Source of the DNA: Patescibacteria group bacterium
GTDB taxonomy: Bacteria > Patescibacteriota > Gracilibacteria > JAHISY01
Direction of reading: 5' to 3'
DNA: 9,665 bases
Assembly: GCA_018817365.1 (NCBI GenBank)
Contig: JAHISY010000020.1
Span: forward strand, 1 to 9,665
Position numbers and translations under genes: made by a program. The notes under the pieces were generated by a model. That model was not told where the DNA came from. It made no database searches and saw nothing but the letters and a program-made list of their open reading frames with translations. Shown in pieces: positions 1 through 4,846 of the stretch (within the stretch, counting starts at the first letter, position 1; each line of letters opens with the position of its first letter).

Positions 1-19
1 AAAATCGGCATTCTCGCAA
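1..19 (+). repeat. Direct repeat, left copy (pdxT-like KIGILA coding stretch)
   Basis: The first 19 bases match 2968-2986, inside the 5' end of pdxT, at 18 of 19 positions. Read in frame from base 1 they encode KIGILA, the conserved first beta strand of PdxT, and the one difference (ATC against ATT) is synonymous. After base 19 the similarity ends. The open frame continues as SSKTSEIQNF and beyond to a stop at 91-93, overlapping the 3' end of the ATPase gene on the other strand. It may be the tail of a broken pdxT-like reading frame that begins left of the window. Chance similarity cannot be excluded because nothing upstream is visible. Confidence 0.5.
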
Positions 20-47
20 GCTCAAAAACCTCCGAAATCCAAAACTT

Positions 48-2723
48 CTATTTTGCTTTTTTGGCTATGAAAAACATTTTACCGATTTCATAAACGATAA
101 TACTGAACATCGCATAACTTCCCAGCACAATCCACTCCTTCAGCCCCAATGGAACCGTATGCAAAATACCATTGAAGAAGGGCACGTAGATTGCTACCAA
201 AATCATTGCAATACCGAATATCGTGGAAAGATTGACCAGTCTGTTTTGAAAAGGGTTGTATGTGAATATTGAATCTGTCAGCCCCCTAACGGAAAAAATA
301 TAGAAACGAGAAGCAACCCCTAGCCCCACAAAAGCAATGGTGCGAGCATAATCTATATCTCCTGTGGTTTTCCAAAAATAATAAAATATAGCAAATAATG
401 ATAGCGTTGAAATAATAATAAATAACGCCAACAGGCGTTTGAGATTTGGGTTGAGGATTTGTTCTTTTGAGCCTCTTGGCGGTCTCTTCATTACATTTTT
501 GTTTACAGACTCAAATGCCAAAGCCATAGAGGGTATGGAGTCTTCAATTATTTTAATCCATAATATTTGTACTGGTAAAAGTGGTAATGGTAGAAGCAAC
601 ACAATAGCGGCGCTTACCAACACCACTTCATTAAAAGAATTGGCTAGGAGATATAAAATAACTTTTCTGACATTATCAAAAGTCCCCCGACCCGTTCTGA
701 CGGCTTCGACGATAGTTTTAAAATTATCATCTAATAAAACCAGATCAGCAGTTTCTTTCGCCACATCAGTGCCAGAACCGACAGCTATGCCAATATCAGC
801 TTTTTTCAAAGCGGGAGCATCATTGACTCCGTCTCCTGTCATAGCGACGACTTCGCCATTTGCTTGCAGGGCAGCGACAATTCGAATTTTATGTTTTGGC
901 TCCACTCGGGCGAAAATAGTGATTCTATGAACTAGTTTTTGTAATTCTTCATCAGAAAGATTGTCTAAATCCGTGCCTTCCAAAACATTTTCAGAGGTTA
1001 CTTTTAAACCCAATTCTCGCACGATAGCCGTGGTGGTGAGCCTGTGATCACCTGTGATGACAACTGGACGAATACCTGCGCTTTGGCAAAGCTTGATGGT
1101 ATCTTTGGCTTCTGGTCTCAAGGGATCTTTTAGCGCGACTAGTCCGACAAAAACCAGGTTGTTTAGATTTTCTTTGGTAAATTCAACATCGTTTTCTTCC
1201 AATTTATAAGCGACTGCTATTACTCGTAGTCCAGTGCTTGTTAACTCCTCGTATTGTTTTTGAATTTCTGTTCTTCGGTTTTCAGTCAAAGCCTCTTTTT
1301 TTCCTTCGATATCCACAAAAGAGATTAAAGGCAGAAGTTTTTCCGGCGCCCCCTTGGCGTACACAGCATATTTTTTGCCACGAAGCGCTTTAATCTTGTG
1401 TCGGGTAGCCATGAATTTATATTCGGAATCAAAAGGAATTTCCGCGATTCTCGGCTCCTCTTTTTCCAATTCTTCTTTTTTCAGACCAGCCGCCCGCCCC
1501 GCCAAAAGCAAAGCTTTTTCTGTCGGACTACCAACGATAGTCCATTTATGCAATTCGTCTTCCGGATTTTCAATAATGGCGTTATTGCACAAAAGACCAA
1601 TTTTCAAAGCAATAATATGGCTGGCTTCGCCATCCGGCTGAATCGTTTCTGAAAATTTGTTGCCATCGTGAGAGAGCTTGGTGGTTTCGGTAATAATCTC
1701 AGTCACCCTCATTTCGCCTTGAGTGAGGGTGCCTGTTTTATCAGAGCAAATCACCGACACAGATCCCAAGGTTTCTGCAGCTATCATTTTTCTCACTAAT
1801 CCTTTTTGTTTAGCAAGACGCTGCATACCAATCGCCAAAATGACGGTCATGGCCGGCAACAATCCTTCTGGCACTGCCGCCACTACTACAGCCACAGAAG
1901 TCATAAACATTTCCAAAAGCGGTTTACCTGTCAGTATTCCCAAGCTAAAAATAAAAACATTCAAGACAACCAGGATGACTCCAATTGTTTTCCCAAACCG
2001 AACAAGCTGTTTTTGCAAAGGTGTTTCGCCTTCTTCGGTTTCTTTGACCAAGGTGGCAATGTGTCCGATTTCCGTTTGCGATCCCGTCGCGGTCACGATG
2101 GCTTTGGCCTTTCCTCGAGAAATTACCGTCCCCAAATAAACCATATTTATCCGATCTGCCATAGCAGTGTTTTGCGGCAGCGTGTCAATATTTTTATTTA
2201 TAGACATTGATTCGCCGGTGAGAGCGGATTCAATCACTTCCAAATCGTGCGTCTCGATCAAGCGAGCGTCAGCCGGAACCTTGTCTCCGGGAGATAAAAT
2301 AATAATATCTCCGGGAACAATATTTTCTTGAGCCACGATCATTTCTTTGCCATCTCGAATTACTTCAGCTTTATATTTCACCATTTGCTTCAGGCGGGAC
2401 AGAGCTTCGTTCGCTTTGTGTTCTTGCAAAAATCCGACAACACCACTGACTAGAATGACTGCCAAAATAATCCAAGCATCCACAAAATGTTTCGTGGCAA
2501 AACTAATAATTAAGGCAACAAAAAGAATGTAAATGAGTGGATTTTTGAATTGATTCAAAAAAAGTGAGAGGGCGGATAGTTTTGCCTCTTCTGGCAATTT
2601 ATTAAAACCGAATTTACCCAAGCGTAAAGAAATTTCTTTTTTTGAGAGTCCAGAATGACTTGCCTTCAAATTACTAAGAACTTCTTTGACTGATATATGG
2701 TGATAATTATTAATTGTTTTCAT
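48..2723 (-). CDS. P2-type cation-transporting ATPase
   Basis: This is a complete 891-residue membrane pump that uses ATP to move a cation across the cell membrane. The order is typical: an N-terminal cation-ATPase domain (about 5-75), M1-M2 (about 60-100), the actuator domain with TGES at 169-172, M3-M4 (about 245-298) with PEGL at 285-288, the phosphorylation site SDKTGTLT with Asp328, the nucleotide-binding domain with KGAP at 457-460, ITGD at 556-559, TGDGVNDAP at 629-637, and M5-M10 (about 688-886). Length matches the SERCA/PMR1-like family. By hand alignment to SERCA, Glu309, Glu771 and Asp800 are kept (Glu286, Glu699, Asp728), but Asn796 is Lys724, Thr799 is Glu727 and Asn768 is Ser696. 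A classical two-site calcium pump is therefore unlikely, and the ion is unknown. The gene is AT-rich (17 of 60 G+C at 541-600), unlike the adjacent pdxT-transketolase unit. It is transcribed divergently from pdxT. No Shine-Dalgarno sequence precedes the ATG. Confidence 0.95.
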   Translation of the reverse strand: MKTINNYHHISVKEVLSNLKASHSGLSKKEISLRLGKFGFNKLPEEAKLSALSLFLNQFKNPLIYILFVALIISFATKHFVDAWIILAVILVSGVVGFLQEHKANEALSRLKQMVKYKAEVIRDGKEMIVAQENIVPGDIIILSPGDKVPADARLIETHDLEVIESALTGESMSINKNIDTLPQNTAMADRINMVYLGTVISRGKAKAIVTATGSQTEIGHIATLVKETEEGETPLQKQLVRFGKTIGVILVVLNVFIFSLGILTGKPLLEMFMTSVAVVVAAVPEGLLPAMTVILAIGMQRLAKQKGLVRKMIAAETLGSVSVICSDKTGTLTQGEMRVTEIITETTKLSHDGNKFSETIQPDGEASHIIALKIGLLCNNAIIENPEDELHKWTIVGSPTEKALLLAGRAAGLKKEELEKEEPRIAEIPFDSEYKFMATRHKIKALRGKKYAVYAKGAPEKLLPLISFVDIEGKKEALTENRRTEIQKQYEELTSTGLRVIAVAYKLEENDVEFTKENLNNLVFVGLVALKDPLRPEAKDTIKLCQSAGIRPVVITGDHRLTTTAIVRELGLKVTSENVLEGTDLDNLSDEELQKLVHRITIFARVEPKHKIRIVAALQANGEVVAMTGDGVNDAPALKKADIGIAVGSGTDVAKETADLVLLDDNFKTIVEAVRTGRGTFDNVRKVILYLLANSFNEVVLVSAAIVLLLPLPLLPVQILWIKIIEDSIPSMALAFESVNKNVMKRPPRGSKEQILNPNLKRLLALFIIISTLSLFAIFYYFWKTTGDIDYARTIAFVGLGVASRFYIFSVRGLTDSIFTYNPFQNRLVNLSTIFGIAMILVAIYVPFFNGILHTVPLGLKEWIVLGSYAMFSIIVYEIGKMFFIAKKAK

Positions 2724-2741
2724 GGCAATGGTTTTATAAAA

Positions 2742-2772
2742 TAAATAAATCGTTTTCGCAGTCCTATATCAA
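2742..2772 (-). promoter_or_regulatory. Possible promoter of the ATPase gene
   Basis: On the minus strand a TTGATA -35-like box (plus 2767-2772) is followed by an AT-rich stretch whose best -10-like match, TATTTA, lies at plus 2742-2747. The spacing of 19 is long; overlapping alternatives TTTATT and TTATTT would give 17 or 18. It lies about 20-50 bases upstream of the ATG. The call rests on a consensus-like match only. Confidence 0.28.
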
Positions 2773-2904
2773 GTGCGGGATAAACTCCGCGAAGGAAGCA
2801 CCTTATTCCCCTTCTATAAAAAATTAAAAACAAGTTTACCCTTTTAAAAAAGCTTATCAAAAGTTCCTTGTTGTTCAAAGAAAATTTGAATCTCAACCAA
2901 AATT

Positions 2905-2935
2905 TTGATACTTTGAAAATAAAGTCCGCTATAAA
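2905..2935 (+). promoter_or_regulatory. Possible promoter of pdxT-transketolase, perhaps leaderless
   Basis: TTGATA at 2905-2910 and TATAAA at 2930-2935 are separated by 19 bases. The -10-like box ends only 5 bases before the ATG at 2941, so transcription starting at the usual distance would begin at or very near the start codon. This would give a leaderless mRNA, consistent with the absence of a ribosome-binding site. The rest of the 217-base divergent spacer shows only a small GC hairpin (2775-2790) and AT-rich sequence. Confidence 0.3.
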
Positions 2936-2940
2936 AATTT

Positions 2941-3543
2941 ATGAAAAAGCCTCAATTCCCTTCTCATAAAATTGGCATTCTCGCAATCCACGGCGATGTC
3001 GCAGAACACGCGGCAGTTTTGGCAGAGCTGAATCTCGAAGCAGTGGAAGTTCGCGCGGCGAAAGATTTTAAAAATCTGGATGGTCTAATTCTCCCCGGCG
3101 GTGAATCCACCACTATTTACGATTTGGCGAAAACTTACGGGTTAATCTCTCCGCTTCGTAAATTCATCGTCACTCCCAGAAAAAATCTACCAACTACCAA
3201 ATACCAACTACCAACTATTTTGGCGACTTGCGCGGGATTAATTTTACTCGTGAAATTTGGACTGCTGAATGTCGAAGTCGAACGAAACGCTTACGGTCGG
3301 CAGTTGAATTCTTTCGAAGCGGACTTGAAGATCCCGATTCTCGGAAGCCGGAAATTTCCGGGAATTTTCATCCGTGCGCCGAAAATTTTGCGAACAGGAA
3401 AGGGCGTGGAAATTTTGGCGGAATTTGAAGGCGCACCGGTTTTTGTCCGGCAGCGGAATATTTTTGCAGCGAGTTTTCATCCGGAACTCACGGATGACCT
3501 CCGCATCCATAAATTTATTTTTGGGTTAAAATTCCCGCAATGA
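2941..3543 (+). CDS. pdxT: PdxT, glutaminase subunit of pyridoxal 5'-phosphate synthase
   Basis: This is a class I glutamine amidotransferase of the PdxT/SNO family (200 residues, usual family size). It hydrolyses glutamine and passes ammonia to PdxS, which makes pyridoxal phosphate. Family signatures are the N-terminal strand KIGILAIHGD (10-19), LPGGEST (51-57), the nucleophile Cys97 in ATCAGL, NAYGRQLNSFE (116-126), and His180 and Glu182 in SFHPEL, so the triad is intact. Two features are odd. Nine extra residues (MKKPQFPSH) precede the normal start of the family, with no alternative ATG, GTG or TTG nearer. About ten extra residues lie at roughly 80-92, just before the cysteine loop, and are encoded by a short tandem repeat. 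The TGA stop overlaps the transketolase ATG (ATGA, 3540-3543), implying translational coupling. pdxS is not next to it in this window. No Shine-Dalgarno sequence is visible. Confidence 0.93.
   Translation: MKKPQFPSHKIGILAIHGDVAEHAAVLAELNLEAVEVRAAKDFKNLDGLILPGGESTTIYDLAKTYGLISPLRKFIVTPRKNLPTTKYQLPTILATCAGLILLVKFGLLNVEVERNAYGRQLNSFEADLKIPILGSRKFPGIFIRAPKILRTGKGVEILAEFEGAPVFVRQRNIFAASFHPELTDDLRIHKFIFGLKFPQ
2968..2986 (+). repeat. Direct repeat, right copy (inside pdxT)
   Basis: This copy encodes KIGILA, residues 10-15 of PdxT, and matches bases 1-19 at 18 of 19 positions. The two copies bracket the whole ATPase gene and the divergent promoter region in the same orientation. The pattern suits an insertion or duplication at the 5' end of pdxT, which would also explain why this pdxT has nine non-family residues in front of KIGILA. 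Confidence 0.5.
3188..3217 (+). repeat. In-frame tandem repeat within pdxT
   Basis: The 13-mer TACCAACTACCAA occurs at 3188-3200 and again at 3202-3214, a 14-base period, followed by CTA. The tract has almost no G and is unlike the flanking coding sequence. It is read in frame as part of LPTTKYQLPT, lengthening the loop before the catalytic ATCAGL motif by about ten residues compared with ordinary PdxT. It looks like an intergenic-type repeat that expanded or inserted inside a gene without breaking the frame. Confidence 0.8.
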
Positions 3544-4334
3544 AAATCGAAAAACTTCAAAAGATTGCCAACCAGCTTCGTGTCGAAGCGCTCGAAATGA
3601 TTTGCGGAGCGAAGTCGGGGCATCCCGGCGGAAGTTTGAGCGCGATGGATATTTTGGTGGCGCTTTATTTCGGCGGAATTTTGAAACACAATCCGAAGCA
3701 ACCGGAAGATCCGAAGCGTGATTTTTTCGTGCTTTCGAAAGGTCACGCGAGTGCGGCTCTTTACGCGGTGCTTGCTGAACGCGGATTTTTCCCGAAAAAA
3801 GAACTCGCTGGTTTTCGCCGAATTAATTCGAATTTGCAAGGGCATCCGACTCCTCGCACGCCCGGAGTCGAGGTGGCGACCGGCAGCCTCGGACAGGGTT
3901 TGAGTTTTTCGGTCGGACTTGCGCTCGCGAAACCACAGAGTCATGTTTTCACGTTGCTCGGCGACGGCGAAATTCAAGAAGGACAAGTGTGGGAGGCGGC
4001 GATGGCTGCGCCGCATTTCCGACTTTCTAATCTCACCGCAATCGTCGATCGCAACCGCCTGCAAATCGATGGCGCGATCGCAGAGGTGATGAAGGTCGCT
4101 CCTGTCGCGGAGAAATTTCGAAGTTTCGGCTGGCGAGTGGTGGAAATTAACGGACACGATTTCACGGAAATTTTGCGGGAGTTGCGGAATTCCAAAAATT
4201 CAAAAAAACCGACGGCAATCATCGCGGAAACGGTGAAAGGAAAAGGCGCTCCTGCCGCAGAAGGAAAATTCGAATACCACGGAATGCCGCTCTCACCGGA
4301 AGAACTGGTCGCCGCGCGTCAAAACTTGATTTAA
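3540..4334 (+). CDS. Transketolase, N-terminal (thiamine-diphosphate-binding) subunit
   Basis: This 264-residue protein matches the N-terminal half of transketolase, as in bacteria and archaea that split the enzyme into two polypeptides. Transketolase moves two-carbon units between pentose, hexose and triose phosphates in the non-oxidative pentose phosphate pathway. Visible motifs are SGHPGGS (26-32), SKGHA (66-70), GHP (101-103), ATGSLGQGL (113-121) and the thiamine-diphosphate/Mg motif running from GDGE (141-144) to DRN (170-172), with Asp142 and Asn172 as metal ligands, then VKGKG (232-236). The reading frame ends cleanly at a TAA after QNLI, at the normal split point. The ATG overlaps the pdxT stop by 4 bases. 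The C-terminal subunit, usually the next gene, is absent: the following 512 bases are non-coding. It must be encoded elsewhere, or the enzyme is incomplete. GC is high (37 of 60 at 3961-4020). Confidence 0.92.
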   Translation: MKIEKLQKIANQLRVEALEMICGAKSGHPGGSLSAMDILVALYFGGILKHNPKQPEDPKRDFFVLSKGHASAALYAVLAERGFFPKKELAGFRRINSNLQGHPTPRTPGVEVATGSLGQGLSFSVGLALAKPQSHVFTLLGDGEIQEGQVWEAAMAAPHFRLSNLTAIVDRNRLQIDGAIAEVMKVAPVAEKFRSFGWRVVEINGHDFTEILRELRNSKNSKKPTAIIAETVKGKGAPAAEGKFEYHGMPLSPEELVAARQNLI

Positions 4335-4377
4335 AATAAAATCGTAAAGATTCAAAACATTATTCCCGCTTTCCAAA

Positions 4378-4393
4378 CCTGCCTGTCGGCAGG
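4378..4393. repeat. Short GC hairpin CCTGCC-TGTC-GGCAGG
   Basis: A perfect 6-base-pair stem closes a 4-base loop 43 bases after the transketolase stop. No T tract follows, so it is not a standard intrinsic terminator. The same CCTGCC/GGCAGG arms form part of the 30-base palindrome at 4554-4583, suggesting that both belong to one repeat family. Confidence 0.7.
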
Positions 4394-4431
4394 CATGTCC
4401 GCTCGCTCGAAAAGGAGAATTTATTTTTTAC

Positions 4432-4472
4432 AAAAAAAGACAACTGTCTTTTCCCTCTTTTTAAAGAGGGAA
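4432..4472. terminator. Possible double-hairpin terminator between convergent genes
   Basis: Two adjacent inverted repeats occur here. AAAAGACA-AC-TGTCTTTT (4435-4452) is flanked by an A run on the left, which is a run of seven T when read on the minus strand. TTCCCTCTTT-TT-AAAGAGGGAA (4451-4472) is a perfect 10-base stem. The first resembles a weak intrinsic terminator for minus-strand transcripts from the beta-helix gene, whose stop is 375 bases away. The second is followed on the plus strand by GGCGAAGCA, not T. Stems are AT-rich, so the function is uncertain. Confidence 0.35.
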
Positions 4473-4512
4473 GGCGAAGCAGGGATTAAAAAAATTGGAT
4501 GTGGATAATAGA

Positions 4513-4655
4513 GACGGAGATTTGCAAAGGCGAAGCACTTACACAAAAAAACAGTTAACCTGCCACCTAGGTGGCAGGTTAACTCCACTCCGGCAAAGAC
4601 GGAGATTTGTAGCAGGAGTTTTTAAATTAAACAAGGTTTCAGAGACGGAGATTTG
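4513..4655 (+). repeat. Three direct copies of GACGGAGATTTG
   Basis: Exact copies lie at 4513-4524, 4598-4609 and 4644-4655. Copies 1 and 3 are followed by a GGCGAAGCA-like tail (at 4529 and 4657), and the same tail also follows the hairpin at 4451-4472. Spacing is irregular (85 and 46 bases between starts), so this is neither a CRISPR array nor a simple tandem repeat. The 30-base palindrome sits between copies 1 and 2. Confidence 0.75.
4554..4583. repeat. Perfect 30-base palindrome
   Basis: The 15-base arm GTTAACCTGCCACCT is followed at once by its exact reverse complement, with no spacer; the centre is CCTAGG. A match this long is very unlikely by chance in a window of this size. It could be a dimeric protein-binding site, a cruciform or hairpin, or a small REP-like mobile sequence. 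It is not placed like an operator, since the nearest start codons are more than 1 kb away, and no T run follows. Confidence 0.9.
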
Positions 4656-4742
4656 GGCGGCGAAGCAAGAATCCTAACTATATTTAAGTGCTGTTTATCA
4701 AATACAACTGTCAATCTTATTTCATTCCTGCATAAATTATCC

Positions 4743-4790
4743 TTGAAAATTAGTGTTTATTTGAAAATTGAAAATTGTTTCTTGGAAATT
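4743..4790. repeat. AT-rich GAAAATT repeat tract
   Basis: TTGAAAATT occurs at 4743-4751 and 4761-4769, the second directly followed by another GAAAATT, with a degenerate TGGAAATT at 4783-4790. It lies just downstream of the beta-helix stop codon. It is probably low-complexity intergenic filler, and no coding or regulatory role is evident. Confidence 0.5.
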
Positions 4791-4846
4791 AAAATTCCGC
4801 AAAATTAGCAACCTAAATGTTTCGGCTCATTTTCCGAGCAAGCTCT

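Larger units (their letters stand above)
4335..4846. other. Gene-free spacer rich in hairpins and repeats
   Basis: These 512 bases lie between two genes that converge on them: transketolase (plus) and the beta-helix gene (minus). I see no credible gene; the one 60-codon frame at 4495-4677 is built from the repeats. The spacer holds a GC hairpin at 4378-4393, a double hairpin at 4432-4472, three copies of GACGGAGATTTG, a perfect 30-base palindrome and an AT-rich GAAAATT tract. A convergent intergenic position is where terminators would be expected. Confidence 0.8.

Noticed and set aside
3541..3543. UGA read as glycine (Gracilibacteria-type code)
   Set aside because: TGA ends pdxT, the beta-helix gene and the methyltransferase at family-appropriate lengths, and glycines are encoded normally.
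3477..4157. 226-codon minus-strand frame over pdxT and the transketolase gene
   Set aside because: Both plus-strand genes have full sets of family motifs, so this is an antisense shadow.
4495..4677. Sixty-codon plus-strand frame in the 4335-4846 spacer
   Set aside because: It starts with TTG, its sequence is dictated by the three GACGGAGATTTG repeats and the palindrome, and it resembles no protein I know.
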